The notes below the pieces were generated by a model. The model did no database searches and was not told the DNA's origin. It worked only from the letters and a program-made list of their open reading frames with translations. Position numbers and translations under genes: made by a program. A DNA stretch of 64,000 bases, taken from positions 1 through 64,000 of the forward strand of contig JACBFI010000018.1 in NCBI GenBank assembly GCA_013391385.1. Reading direction: 5' to 3'. This DNA is from Sediminibacterium sp. Gen4 (GTDB lineage: Bacteria > Bacteroidota > Bacteroidia > Chitinophagales > Chitinophagaceae). Shown here one piece after another: positions 33,081 to 42,480 of this stretch; position 1 is the stretch's first letter, and each line of letters starts with the position of its first letter.

Positions 33081-33389
33081 TTATAACAATCCTTTCCCCG
33101 CCACAGCCTTCAATACCCTTCTTTCAGGTTCAATTGCCAGAAGAGGGGTGGCTTGGGAGATGGCTTCTTGGAAATCGTGCAGACTTTGAGATTGTTGGTG
33201 ACTTTCTGGGGAATCCCATAATTCGGTCACCAGAATATGGTCACTGTTTTCTGCATCCTGATTAATAATGTACAAATGACAACCGTGCAAATAGGCAATC
33301 TTATTGTACAAACGGGTAAGGATATTCAATAGGTTGTTACCCTTTGATTCTGTTGTAACAAAGCGGGTTTGTAATGTGTAATGCTCCAT
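33081..33389 (-). CDS. Antibiotic-biosynthesis-monooxygenase (ABM)-like protein
   Basis: This protein has 102 residues with the dimeric ferredoxin-like fold of ABM-domain proteins. It shows an N-terminal strand (YTLQTRFVTTESKGNNLLNIL), then GCHLYIINQDAENSDHILVTELWDSPESHQQSQSL with the family's E-x-W/D-S pattern, and a C-terminal strand. Family members are small enzymes such as quinol monooxygenases or heme-degrading proteins; the specific role is unknown. Start ATG 33389 was chosen because the family begins here; 36 upstream in-frame codons look non-coding. Confidence 0.75.
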   Translation of the reverse strand: MEHYTLQTRFVTTESKGNNLLNILTRLYNKIAYLHGCHLYIINQDAENSDHILVTELWDSPESHQQSQSLHDFQEAISQATPLLAIEPERRVLKAVAGKGLL

Positions 33390-33488
33390 GGTTTGGTTAT
33401 TTGCTACACTATGACACACAATAATGACGCCACGAAGCCTGGTTTTTGTGAAAGAAGCATTAAAATAAGGGATGCTGACTAAGCATAA

Positions 33489-33507
33489 AGCCCCCAAACA
33501 GGGGGCT
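33489..33507 (-). terminator. Hairpin after second beta-barrel gene
   Basis: AGCCCCC (33489-33495) pairs with GGGGGCT (33501-33507) around a 5-nt loop. On the minus strand a short TTTAT follows. It lies about 50 nt after the gene at 33558 and probably ends its transcript. Confidence 0.6.
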
Positions 33508-33557
33508 CTACTTATAATATCAGACTATTTTAGGATGTAATAGTCGCTGGTAGACCA

Positions 33558-36029
33558 TTAATTCCCACCTCCCACACGACTTTGCTCTTCCTGAGAACCA
33601 ATGTTTCTTTTGCGCGGTTGTGAACCCGGCGTATTCTTTCCAAAACGTAATGAGAAAGTCACTGATACAAATCTGGCATCTGGTCTAGCATCGGTTCGAA
33701 CATCTACATCACCATATTGAGTGGTTGCTCTAAAGCGTTGCCATGCAAAAGGATCGCGTATGTTCATTCTCAATGTACCCTTGCCTTTCATGACCTGTTT
33801 TTGCAAGCCAATACTGAATAAATAAACCGGATCAAATACGGCTAATTGATCCACTGCTTTATGACGATAGAAACCACTGAGTTCAGCAGTCAATCCTTTT
33901 TTCTTACTCAACACAAAACTATTGCTGATATTGGTATTAAAAGAAGTAAATGCGATATCGATAGGATCATTATTGTAAATACCCTTATAATGGTTGTTGA
34001 ATATCGTGATAAAGAAATTGGCATTCCACCATGAAGCGAACTTCGCAGGAGCTGTGATCGATAAACTCATATTATCAAAGCTGGCAATGTTTTCTGAAGT
34101 ATTGAATGTGATCTTCTCTGTTGAATTTTGACGCAGTATTTGAGAGATTACATTATTCGTAGAATTTCTTGCTAAAGTAAAAATGAACTTTGATTTGAAT
34201 GCATAGGTCAATTCAACATTATGAGTGAATTGAGGTAATAAATAAGGATTACCCACACGATACGTCAATGAATCGAGGAAGAAAGTAAACGGATTCAAAT
34301 CCTGATAATTCGGGCGTGTGATCCTTCTGCTATACGACGCTGTTAGTTGATTCTGTTTATTGAACGCATAACTTAAGAATACGCTTGGGAATAAATTGGT
34401 GAAGTTCCGTTTGAAGGTTGAATCATTTGTAACCTGTCTTCCTTTTGCAATCGTATTTTCTAATCGTAAGCCGGTTTGTAATGTCCATTTGCCCAGTTGC
34501 TTATTGGCATTGACATACACTGCATTGATATTTTCGCGATAAATGAAATGATTTGATCGGCTATCGGGTATTCGTGTTCTATCCGGTAGCTCACGTTGAT
34601 AATCTACCTCATTGTCATTCTCTACAATGCTGCTTTTGATACCAGCCTCAAAACGTCCGCCTTTATATGGTTGTACATAATCAGATTTGAATGACCAGAT
34701 ATTAATCAGTGAAGGCAGGTGTCCATCTAATAAAATAGTGGGACCTACTTTATTTCCTACACTATTGTACACATCTGTTGTAAGTAATAAATCCGAAGTG
34801 TTGTTATACGTTACATAATCAATATCAGCCGTGAGTTCTCTGCCGGCGGAATCAAAGTTGTGCTTCCAGTTTAGGTTGCCGGTGAAATTTCTAAAACTGC
34901 TTATATTTTTTGTGTTTGATATGAGACTTGATAAAATATTGTTGTTATTGTCTTTAATGGTTGAAATACTGGTAGGTGTAGGTCTGCCTTCGAATGCAAA
35001 TCCACTCATCACAACACCAAAAATATTTTTCTTATTCGGTTGATAATCTAAACCTAGTCTGAGTGTTTGATTAAAATTTTCGAACTGAAAACGTGTGATA
35101 AGATCAGAGGATCCATCTTTATTTCCCATAGCGTCATAGAAATTTCTGTTGATCGTCAGGTTTTGTCTGCCACGAAAGAAATTAGGAAGATAGCTACCAA
35201 AGAAATTGATCTTGTTATGCTTATAATTGAATGTAAAGTTGTTTTGTGATTTTGGAATAACATACAAGGCATCTTCCGGTTTAAACAATGAAGCGGTTGC
35301 ACCGAGTGTAAGTGTTCCATTGAAGCCATTGTTTCTCCCTTTTTTTGTTTTGATATTGATGATGCCCGAATTACCTGCAGCGTCATAACGTGCAGATGGG
35401 TTGGTCATGATTTCTACCACATCTAATTCTGAAGCAGGCATATTGCGCAAGAGATTAGCCAGATCAGTAGCAGACATATAAGTAGGTTTTCCATCCAGCA
35501 TCACAATAACGCCTGCTTTACCACGTAAACTAATGTTGCCTTCATTGCTGACACTCACACCTGGTGATTTTTCTAGTATTTCCAAAGCACTAGAACCAGC
35601 GCTGGTAGGAGATGCTTCCACATTGATGATGGTTCTGTCGATTTTGGTTTCCACAAAAGGCTTACGAGCGGTAACAGTTACTTCACTCATTCCCTTGTTA
35701 CTTGGTGTCAGCGCAATAGCAGGAATAGTAACAGTAGTGTTAGAAAATGCAAATGGGGCAGACCACTGTTTATTGTATCCAATTAATGCTACTGTAATCC
35801 TATAATTCCCGGCTTTGATATTGGTAAACTCAAATTGTCCATTATTACCACTTACAGCTAATTTCACCAATGCAGAATCCTTTTGTTGCACAAGTGAAAC
35901 GGTTGCGGACTGAACAGGTTTTCCCTGATCATCGGTAACAGTACCGGATATGGATGGTGCTGATTGGGAATAGACGCCGGATATACATATCAATAAGCCT
36001 ATGATCAGCAGAGTAGATCTCATTTTCAT
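33558..36029 (-). CDS. Outer-membrane beta-barrel protein (TonB-receptor-like), paralog
   Basis: This protein has 823 residues and the same build as 8021-10429. It has a signal peptide (about 1-21), a carboxypeptidase-regulatory-like domain (about 24-110) and a plug-like region with EKSPGVSVSNEGNISLRGKAGVIVMLDGKP and NPSARYDAAGNSGIINIKTKKG (about 150-235). A large barrel follows, ending SVTFSLRFGKN with a basic, Asn/Gln-rich tail of about 25 residues. It probably sits in the outer membrane; the ligand is unknown. It is a single gene with no SusD or TonB partner nearby. Confidence 0.88.
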   Translation of the reverse strand: MKMRSTLLIIGLLICISGVYSQSAPSISGTVTDDQGKPVQSATVSLVQQKDSALVKLAVSGNNGQFEFTNIKAGNYRITVALIGYNKQWSAPFAFSNTTVTIPAIALTPSNKGMSEVTVTARKPFVETKIDRTIINVEASPTSAGSSALEILEKSPGVSVSNEGNISLRGKAGVIVMLDGKPTYMSATDLANLLRNMPASELDVVEIMTNPSARYDAAGNSGIINIKTKKGRNNGFNGTLTLGATASLFKPEDALYVIPKSQNNFTFNYKHNKINFFGSYLPNFFRGRQNLTINRNFYDAMGNKDGSSDLITRFQFENFNQTLRLGLDYQPNKKNIFGVVMSGFAFEGRPTPTSISTIKDNNNNILSSLISNTKNISSFRNFTGNLNWKHNFDSAGRELTADIDYVTYNNTSDLLLTTDVYNSVGNKVGPTILLDGHLPSLINIWSFKSDYVQPYKGGRFEAGIKSSIVENDNEVDYQRELPDRTRIPDSRSNHFIYRENINAVYVNANKQLGKWTLQTGLRLENTIAKGRQVTNDSTFKRNFTNLFPSVFLSYAFNKQNQLTASYSRRITRPNYQDLNPFTFFLDSLTYRVGNPYLLPQFTHNVELTYAFKSKFIFTLARNSTNNVISQILRQNSTEKITFNTSENIASFDNMSLSITAPAKFASWWNANFFITIFNNHYKGIYNNDPIDIAFTSFNTNISNSFVLSKKKGLTAELSGFYRHKAVDQLAVFDPVYLFSIGLQKQVMKGKGTLRMNIRDPFAWQRFRATTQYGDVDVRTDARPDARFVSVTFSLRFGKNTPGSQPRKRNIGSQEEQSRVGGGN

Positions 36030-36188
36030 ACGTTTCTGTTTTAAGCAGTGTAAAGATTTACATCTGTTTCGGAATAGAAACGCGAATAAGGATAGGGATT
36101 CAAATAAATAGGGGCAGTGGGTGAATAGGGCTGGATGAAAAGAATAGGCTTGTCAGTTTGTTACATAAATCATGTCGAATAATGGTAA

Positions 36189-37850
36189 TCATTGCTTTAT
36201 ACGACTGAATTTTACTTTTCTGATCCTTTCGCCATCCAGATAAATGGTAGTGTTGTTGCCATTATCCATTTTTAATACATAGGACCCTGCCAGCATCATC
36301 GAAGGAGATACCAGAACCGCTTTATAGGTGGTTGAGTCTCCTATTTTCAGTTCATAAATTTTATTGGTAACCACCCTTAACTTGAGCACAACATCCATTT
36401 CCTGATTTAAATAATCGCCATTCCATTGTGTTGTATCGAAATGATCCCAATCGGCAACGGGTCTGGTGAGTGTATAAGGTGCATGTGTAGTATAATAGGC
36501 GGTTACCTCCATTTCTCCCTTTTCATTGAGTTGAAACTCTTGTTTGAATGCCGGATCATTTTTTTGATGGAAAATATTGGCAGCTTCTCTTTCTAAAACA
36601 ATATCATTTCTACCGGATCTTTTTAATACCAACTGATTCTTATCCCATTCAAATTGAAAGCTGAAATTATTTTGAGTAAGGTAAGTACCTACTATCTCCA
36701 TTTCAGAAACATAATTGCCAGCTTTTGTTGGCTGACTAATAAAAGATTTTTGTTTTTCAGATTTGGATAAAACAATATCTGCCATTTGTCTGGTTTGTTG
36801 GGAAGGGATTGATTTACCGGTATTGGTCAAAGTAATCATCGATAGCGATTGTTCTGGAAACCTGATCGTAGTTGCCTTCCATGCACCTGTAGCTCCTTCA
36901 TGGAAAACATAAGGCATACCTTGATATTGCCCAAACTCTAGTCCATATCCATATTGATGGGTGATGGAAGGATTGATTAGCTGCTGACTTTTGACGATCA
37001 TCGATCTTTTAATCTTAGTTGGAATACTCCCTTGAATAATTTGTTCCCATCGAATTTGGTCTTTTAGTGTTGAGAAGATATTGCCATCTCCACAAACATT
37101 CCATATCCATGTATAGGTAGTCCATGTATTGAAGTTGAAATATGCGCGTGCGATATGTCCTTTGATATTGGTATGATCATCTTCAAAAGCAGTTTGATGC
37201 ATGCCTAGTTTGTTAAATAAACGATCAGTGACAGTTTTGAATGTTTGTCCGGTAACTTTTTCAATCAATAAAGCCAATAAAATATAATTGGTATTGCTGT
37301 ACTGGTATTTTGTTCCGGGTTCAAAATTCAAATCCTCTTGTTTTTCCAGTAATTGCCATACGTTTTGATTATTAAAACTTTGTTTCCACCAGGTCAATCC
37401 TTGTAGTGACCATAGATCATATACATCTCGAATGCCGCTCGTATGAGTTAATATATGTTCAATGGTAATAGGTGTTTTTAGCTTGCTATATAAAGAAGGG
37501 AAATATTTTCTGATATCATCAGTTAATTGAAGTTTTTTTTCTTCCATCAATTCTAGTACCGCAAGAGCAGTAAACTGTTTTCCATTGGACGCAATATTGA
37601 ATCGTGTGGCGGGTCCTATCCATGAGCTATCAGAAAAATCTGCAAAGCCGGCATATTTTTCATACAGTACTTTTCCATTTTGAATGATGGCTGTTGCAAT
37701 ACCTGGTGCTTTTGCAGGAACATCTTGAGTGGCGATGCTATCTAATTTCTTTTGAACAAGAGGCGATAAGTTTGTTTGGGCTGATAGCAGGCAGGTAGCA
37801 AAGCAGATCCATACCATCATTAAACAGTATCTCTTCAGGCGAAAGCACAT
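36189..37850 (-). CDS. Secreted serine hydrolase, beta-lactamase (class C) family
   Basis: This protein has 553 residues. A signal peptide (MCFRLKRYCLMMVWICFATCLLSAQ) is followed by the beta-lactamase/transpeptidase-like domain: SNGK (SxxK nucleophile), YSNTNY (YxN) and HEGATG (HxG). The C-terminal 170 residues form a beta-rich domain like those of other Bacteroidota serine hydrolases. It is probably a periplasmic peptidase or esterase rather than a resistance enzyme. A longer version from a GTG abutting the stop of the upstream AraC gene is possible; I chose ATG 37850 because it gives a proper signal peptide and an A-rich leader. It is co-transcribed with the regulator. Confidence 0.85.
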   Translation of the reverse strand: MCFRLKRYCLMMVWICFATCLLSAQTNLSPLVQKKLDSIATQDVPAKAPGIATAIIQNGKVLYEKYAGFADFSDSSWIGPATRFNIASNGKQFTALAVLELMEEKKLQLTDDIRKYFPSLYSKLKTPITIEHILTHTSGIRDVYDLWSLQGLTWWKQSFNNQNVWQLLEKQEDLNFEPGTKYQYSNTNYILLALLIEKVTGQTFKTVTDRLFNKLGMHQTAFEDDHTNIKGHIARAYFNFNTWTTYTWIWNVCGDGNIFSTLKDQIRWEQIIQGSIPTKIKRSMIVKSQQLINPSITHQYGYGLEFGQYQGMPYVFHEGATGAWKATTIRFPEQSLSMITLTNTGKSIPSQQTRQMADIVLSKSEKQKSFISQPTKAGNYVSEMEIVGTYLTQNNFSFQFEWDKNQLVLKRSGRNDIVLEREAANIFHQKNDPAFKQEFQLNEKGEMEVTAYYTTHAPYTLTRPVADWDHFDTTQWNGDYLNQEMDVVLKLRVVTNKIYELKIGDSTTYKAVLVSPSMMLAGSYVLKMDNGNNTTIYLDGERIRKVKFSRIKQ

Positions 37851-37916
37851 ATTTTTATTTTTAAGCAAAATTGGGTTTCCATACAGCAGAAACCGTCTCA
37901 TATCTGGAAATGACAC

Positions 37917-39086
37917 TCATTTCTTACTCTTTTTTTCTAGATATTCCTTGGGTGTCATATTTTTCAAACGTTTGAAAGCACGGTTAAAGGTCGACTTAGA
38001 GTTAAATCCGGCATCATAGGCCAAACCCATGATGGTTTGAGAAGAGGTTTCACCGGCATCTATTTTTTGGATCACTGATTCAATACGATAGCTATTGATA
38101 TAGTCATTGAAGTTCATGCCAAAACCTTGGTTGATGATCTGAGATACTTTTTTACTATGGGTACCCAATCGGTCTGCAACCATGGTAATGGTCAGTTGAG
38201 GATCTTCATACAATTTTTGTGCTGCCATTAGTGAACTGATCTGTTCTTTCCATTTTTCAAGATCGGGTATGGGGTCGGTAGGATCCTCAGGCTCAGGAAC
38301 TTTTTCGGGGGAGTCATTTGTTTTTGGATCTTCCAGTATCCGGAAGGAAGTAGCAGATTGGACATTGTTGTAATAACCGTTAATAGAAATAAAGTAAAAC
38401 AATCCTGAAAAACTAAGGTAGTACCAAAATTTTCGTCCGAATTCAGCCCATTCGGGATTGAGGATAAAAAACAAACCCCGAATGCAGATCAACAAAACAA
38501 AAGCAGTTAAAAATCTTTGCGCCCATTTGAATAAAACAGAGTCAGCAAAACTGAGCGTATTGTAGCTAAGGCTCTTGTATTTGTTATAGATACGTAAACT
38601 GGCGATCAAATAAATGGTCAGTACAATAAAACCAGCCGTTTGATACCATGGCTCAAAATCTTTATCGCGACCATCTTTATAAAAATAAACCTCAGGTAAG
38701 AACCACTGATCGGCAATAAACATAAAGAGTGTGTATAAAAAGTATAACGCAGCGGGTAAAAAGTGTAACCAGTCTTTTCGTTGAAATGAGAATGTTTGAT
38801 CCAATAATGATCTTACGTAGAAATACAAAACCGGGGGTATTAAAAATAATTGCTGAAATGGCACATAAAAAAGTATGTCCCTGTAAATACCACCTGAATA
38901 CCATCTTGCATAGCCGAGCATAAATGGGGTGATATAGAGCGTACATAGAAAAGTAAACAGACTCAGCCATTTCTGAGGCGTATTGTGCTGTTGGATTCCT
39001 TTCCACAAGAGTAGTAGTGAAAAGATGAGTCCATGAAAAAAGAAGATCAATAAAAAAGAACTCTTTAAGGAAAAATCAAAGGGCAT
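37917..39086 (-). CDS. Membrane-bound AraC-family transcription regulator
   Basis: This protein has 389 residues. Seven to eight helices fill residues 8-240, as in membrane-anchored AraC regulators of Bacteroidota. After an acidic Pro/Asp linker (about 250-270) comes the AraC DNA-binding domain: LTITMVADRLGTHSKKVSQIINQGFGMNFNDYINSYRIE (about 297-335), then IMGLAYDAGFNSKSTFNRAFKRLKNMTPKEYLEK. It is likely to sense a membrane or periplasmic signal. The stop TGA is directly followed by the reading frame of the serine hydrolase gene, so it probably controls or is co-expressed with it. Confidence 0.9.
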   Translation of the reverse strand: MPFDFSLKSSFLLIFFFHGLIFSLLLLWKGIQQHNTPQKWLSLFTFLCTLYITPFMLGYARWYSGGIYRDILFYVPFQQLFLIPPVLYFYVRSLLDQTFSFQRKDWLHFLPAALYFLYTLFMFIADQWFLPEVYFYKDGRDKDFEPWYQTAGFIVLTIYLIASLRIYNKYKSLSYNTLSFADSVLFKWAQRFLTAFVLLICIRGLFFILNPEWAEFGRKFWYYLSFSGLFYFISINGYYNNVQSATSFRILEDPKTNDSPEKVPEPEDPTDPIPDLEKWKEQISSLMAAQKLYEDPQLTITMVADRLGTHSKKVSQIINQGFGMNFNDYINSYRIESVIQKIDAGETSSQTIMGLAYDAGFNSKSTFNRAFKRLKNMTPKEYLEKKSKK

Positions 39087-39272
39087 GTGAATATTCGTTC
39101 GGTCATCGAATCATTGAAAATACGAACAACTGAGATAAAAAATGAGTGTCGCCTGATATTGATAAGCTTATAAGTTTATCATATACCTTATTCAAGAATT
39201 CATACGGGTCAGTAAAAACCAGCCATTTATTTGTGATGATGGTTCTTTTTTGCGGGACTTATACTAAAAGAG

Positions 39273-39343
39273 ACGTCACGGATGGATTCGAACCATCGTA
39301 GAAGGTTTTGCAGACCTCAGCCTATCCACTCGGCCACGTGACT
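39273..39343 (-). tRNA. tRNA-Cys (anticodon GCA)
   Basis: The 71-nt minus-strand sequence has an anticodon loop with GCA, stem GAGGT/ACCTT, D arm with GCCGAGTGGATAGGC, T arm GATGG-TTCGAAT-CCATC, and U73, the identity base of Cys tRNAs. The acceptor pairs AGTCACG with CGTGACG over six pairs, while position 1:72 is an A-G mismatch. CCA is not encoded. It is a single gene. Confidence 0.88.
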
Positions 39344-39455
39344 GTATATGATTCGAAACTGTTTTTAATGATAACCGATCAAATGAGTCAAAATATTCGG
39401 TAACATATGTTGGATGATAGTTGCTTGAGTGTAAAATTATCAGACTTTTATAAGT

Positions 39456-39470
39456 CTACCAATTTGGTAG
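39456..39470. promoter_or_regulatory. Palindromic operator CTACCAATTTGGTAG
   Basis: This perfect 15-bp palindrome lies 46 nt before the sterol-desaturase-like gene, upstream of a TATTTTTA near-match to the -7 element at 39487. The same motif occurs twice before the ATP-grasp gene (42400-42424 and 42458-42474), so one regulator probably binds all three. The form resembles sites of Rrf2-type regulators; that is inference. Confidence 0.65.
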
Positions 39471-39516
39471 GATAATAATTTAAAATTATTTTTACCATTC
39501 AACAGGTAAAGTAGTT

Positions 39517-40725
39517 ATGACAAAAATCAATCTTCTGGCACTGGCAGTACCTTTTTTTATAGGATTCATTTTATTGGAGTATCATATCAGTCAGAAAAGG
39601 AAAAGAAAACTCCACCAATTTGAAGAATCGATTGCTAATTTGAATGTTGGGATTGCCGAAAGGGTAACGGATCTGCTTACTACCGGCGCATTTTATTTTG
39701 TCTTTTCTTGGATCTACGAGCATTATGCCATTTTTGATATTCAACCAACTTTTATCAGTTGGGTGCTGATTTTCTTGATCACAGATTTTGTATGGTACTG
39801 GTATCATCGATTTGGTCATAAAGTGAATTTATTTTGGAGTGTACATGTGGTACATCATCAAAGCGATGATTTCAACTACACGGTTTCTACACGTATTACC
39901 ATTTTTCAGGCGATTGCGCGTGGATTATTTTGGTCGGTTTTACCGCTTTTAGGTTTTCCTCCAGACATGATTGCTATTTTTCTGATTATCCATGGTGTTT
40001 ATCCATTTTTTACGCATACTCAACTAGTGGGAAAACTAGGTTGGTTGGAATATGTATTCGTTACACCCTCTCATCATCGGGTACATCACAGCAGTAATCC
40101 TGAATACTTAGATAAAAACTATGGCGATATACTTATCATATGGGATAAGCTTTTGGGAACATTTGCAGAGGAAAAAGAGGAACCCAAATATGGACTTACC
40201 AAGCCTTTGAATAGCTATAGTTTTTTATGGCAACATTTTCACTTTCAGCTTGAATTGTTACTGGCACTAAGAGCAGCAAAAGGTATAAAAGCCAAATTAA
40301 AAGTGCTGTTCGGGAAGCCGGATGATATTGATCCCACACATCGCGAATACCTTGAAATAAAATTATTGAATCGGAATAAGCAAAGTATACAATTCTCCTT
40401 ACAGCGCTTGATTCTCCTGAATACAATACTAACACTGGTTGTTTTATTTTTTACATTACTACTAACCGAATATTTTACATCACAACAACAAATCTTATTA
40501 TGTCTTTTCATACTCATCAGCATCATCAATTCCGGTGCTATGATTGAGCAAAAGAAATGGGTCTTTTATCTCGATTACTTTCGATTATTATTGATTGGCT
40601 TTATTTTTTACGCCTTTATACCCAATCATTCTATTCTAATCTTGTTAACCGTTTTAGGTTTGGTCCCTTTGGTTTTTTATAAAAGCACACAAAAAAGATA
40701 TTATGCCTATTTATACAATGCATAA
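39517..40725 (+). CDS. Sterol desaturase / fatty-acid hydroxylase family protein
   Basis: This protein has 402 residues. Membrane helices (about 7-22, 50-72, 80-95 and 130-150) surround the di-iron His motifs HRFGH (about 102), HVVHH (about 114) and PSHHRVHH (about 188), the signature of the fatty-acid hydroxylase superfamily. The C-terminal 130 residues add four more helices. The reaction is an O2-dependent hydroxylation or desaturation of a lipid of unknown identity. A CTACCAATTTGGTAG operator precedes it, linking it to the ATP-grasp/LLM genes. It ends at a strong bidirectional terminator. Confidence 0.88.
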   Translation: MTKINLLALAVPFFIGFILLEYHISQKRKRKLHQFEESIANLNVGIAERVTDLLTTGAFYFVFSWIYEHYAIFDIQPTFISWVLIFLITDFVWYWYHRFGHKVNLFWSVHVVHHQSDDFNYTVSTRITIFQAIARGLFWSVLPLLGFPPDMIAIFLIIHGVYPFFTHTQLVGKLGWLEYVFVTPSHHRVHHSSNPEYLDKNYGDILIIWDKLLGTFAEEKEEPKYGLTKPLNSYSFLWQHFHFQLELLLALRAAKGIKAKLKVLFGKPDDIDPTHREYLEIKLLNRNKQSIQFSLQRLILLNTILTLVVLFFTLLLTEYFTSQQQILLCLFILISIINSGAMIEQKKWVFYLDYFRLLLIGFIFYAFIPNHSILILLTVLGLVPLVFYKSTQKRYYAYLYNA

Positions 40726-40746
40726 TACTTTCTTGATTCTTCTTCT

Positions 40747-40790
40747 CATATAAAAGGTGATATGACATCAGTCATATCACCTTTTATATG
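40747..40790. terminator. Bidirectional intrinsic terminator
   Basis: Perfect 20-bp arms (40747-40766 and 40771-40790) around the loop atca contain AAAAGG and CCTTTT ends. It serves the convergent sterol-desaturase-like and TlpA-like genes. Confidence 0.9.
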
Positions 40791-40814
40791 AAACTTTCTA
40801 ATGAATACATTACC

Positions 40815-42170
40815 TTATTTCAGTAAAGCATCCACTTCTGCATTAAAATCATGGATAAAAGCAGTGTAATGTTTTCCTGTTGCCGGACCGGAAAAGCCTG
40901 TATGTATCTTTTTTACTTTGCCATTCTTATCAACAAAAATGGTAGTGGGGAAAGAAAGAAACTGTTCCAATTGCGGTAAAGAAGCTAATACAACCTGCTT
41001 ATCTGCCACACCACCCAATGCTAAAGTATATTCTATTCCATAATGTTTACGAAATCTGTCAAAAACCTTTTTCACAAAAGTACTATCTGTCTGACGTTCA
41101 TATTGTAATCCGATCACTTCAATTCCCCTGTCTCGATTGGCTTTGTACCAGGGGCCTAAGAACGCAGCTTCATCCATGCAATTTGGACACCAGGTACCTC
41201 CAATGGTAATGATGAATGGCTTACCCTTAAATCTTTTATCCTCCGAACTAACTATGTTGCCATCTGAATCTTTAAAATTGAAAACCAATCGATCATTTCC
41301 CTCTTTTAATCTTGTTAAAGAATAAGCATCGGGCAAAGAGGCTTCAGCGTTTGGAACAGCAGTAAAAGGTATAGAAGATCTGGCACTGATATTCTCGCCC
41401 TGTATACGCCCGTTAACATCCACTTTTCCTTCATATAGAACAGGAGATGAACCTATAAATGAAGATAATCTGATTGTATTGTCTTCAATGACGCCTTCTA
41501 AAAAACGTGAATCCCCTGTAATACGCAAAAAGGTAGCGGTTACGATTCCATTTTTCTGTTTAAAAATGCCTACTGCTTTTTCTTCTTTGCCATTGCTATT
41601 TTGAAAAACTACATCATAAGTGCCACTGATATCCGTAATAGGGGAAGAAGATGCTTCATTAAAACGATAGACCATTCCTTTTTTAGCCTTCACAGGAGTT
41701 ACCGTTCCTCTTAAATCTTGTCGACGCAACACACCTGTTAAGACATTGTCTTCTACTTTGAAGGCAAGCTCATTATCAAATAAGGGTAATGGAATTACAA
41801 TAGAGTCACCCACTATGCGAATATCACCGGTTGGGAAACGCTCTTCTCCATTCACCAAAAATGCTTTTAGTGTAGAGCCTTCTTCACGAATGATAAAGTT
41901 AAATGGAGCTTCAACACCGGGTTTCAGCGTAAAGACCCCACGCCAGTTACCTGTTAATTCTCCGATCACAGCTTTTGTTATTGTCATTGGATAGTCGACC
42001 TGATCAAGAGCTTGATTCTTAATCACTGAAGTAAATATTTCTGTAGTTTTTTTATTTAGCACAAGCTCACTTTCATCGAATACTTTTCCACTAATCATTG
42101 TCTGTGCAGAGATCTGAGTAGATACAATCAAGCTTAGCAATAGTAATCGCTTTTGTATATGTAAATACAT
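40815..42170 (-). CDS. TlpA-like thioredoxin-domain protein
   Basis: This protein has 451 residues. A signal peptide (MYLHIQKRLLLLSLIVSTQISAQ) comes first, then about 280 residues of beta-rich repeats (for example NWRGVFTL and GTYDVVFQNSNGKEEKAVGIF), as in Bacteroidota TlpA proteins with an extra N-terminal module. The C-terminal thioredoxin/AhpC-TSA domain has GGTWCPNCMDEA (CxxC, about 334-337) and FPTTIFVDKNGKV with the cis-Pro. It should act as a periplasmic thiol reductase. Start is ATG 42170; the longer frame lacks a signal peptide. It is divergent from the ATP-grasp gene. Confidence 0.88.
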   Translation of the reverse strand: MYLHIQKRLLLLSLIVSTQISAQTMISGKVFDESELVLNKKTTEIFTSVIKNQALDQVDYPMTITKAVIGELTGNWRGVFTLKPGVEAPFNFIIREEGSTLKAFLVNGEERFPTGDIRIVGDSIVIPLPLFDNELAFKVEDNVLTGVLRRQDLRGTVTPVKAKKGMVYRFNEASSSPITDISGTYDVVFQNSNGKEEKAVGIFKQKNGIVTATFLRITGDSRFLEGVIEDNTIRLSSFIGSSPVLYEGKVDVNGRIQGENISARSSIPFTAVPNAEASLPDAYSLTRLKEGNDRLVFNFKDSDGNIVSSEDKRFKGKPFIITIGGTWCPNCMDEAAFLGPWYKANRDRGIEVIGLQYERQTDSTFVKKVFDRFRKHYGIEYTLALGGVADKQVVLASLPQLEQFLSFPTTIFVDKNGKVKKIHTGFSGPATGKHYTAFIHDFNAEVDALLK

Positions 42171-42399
42171 AGTTTGTTTGTTTACAATAAATGAATCAAG
42201 AGAAATCAAATGGCAAGTTTGCCTGCTTCAAATAAGCAACAGGTCGTAGAAGCGAAGAATCAACAACAACATCGAGTGCAGCAAGTAGGAATGGCAGTAA
42301 ATACCAATGCTGATAAAGGCTTAGGGCAAACTAAACTTCTGTTTGCCTGATATAGTTCCGATGGGTTAGTGACAACATTTTTCACAACGCTAAATTTCA
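42171..42399. other. Spacer with hairpins and two overlapping small frames
   Basis: This part of the divergent spacer holds a 46-codon plus-strand frame (ATG 42210 to TGA 42350) rich in Gln and Asn. On the minus strand there is an antisense frame without ATG that reads YLLPFLLAALDVVVDSS and then LLRPVAYLKQANLPF. Two hairpins share the GGCAA..TTGCC core (42212-42223; 42325-42331 with 42341-42347). It could be a structured leader of the TlpA-like gene or a leader peptide. I see no proof of either. Confidence 0.3.
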
Positions 42400-42424
42400 T
42401 TTGTCTACCAAAATAGTAGACAAA
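42400..42424. promoter_or_regulatory. Palindromic operator, second site
   Basis: TTTGTCTAC (42400-42408) and GTAGACAAA (42416-42424) are perfect 9-bp arms around CAAAATA. It contains the CTACCAAAATAGTAG form of the shared motif. It lies between the divergent TlpA-like and ATP-grasp genes. Confidence 0.65.
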
Positions 42425-42457
42425 AATAGATGATTATTTTTATTTTCAAAATAAAAG

Positions 42458-42474
42458 TCTACTAAATTAGTAGA
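42458..42474. promoter_or_regulatory. Palindromic operator, third site
   Basis: TCTACTAAATTAGTAGA is a perfect 17-bp palindrome that ends 6 nt before the TAATTTTG element at 42481. It therefore covers the -33 region of the ATP-grasp promoter, where a bound repressor would block transcription. Confidence 0.7.
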
Positions 42475-42480
42475 ATTATA

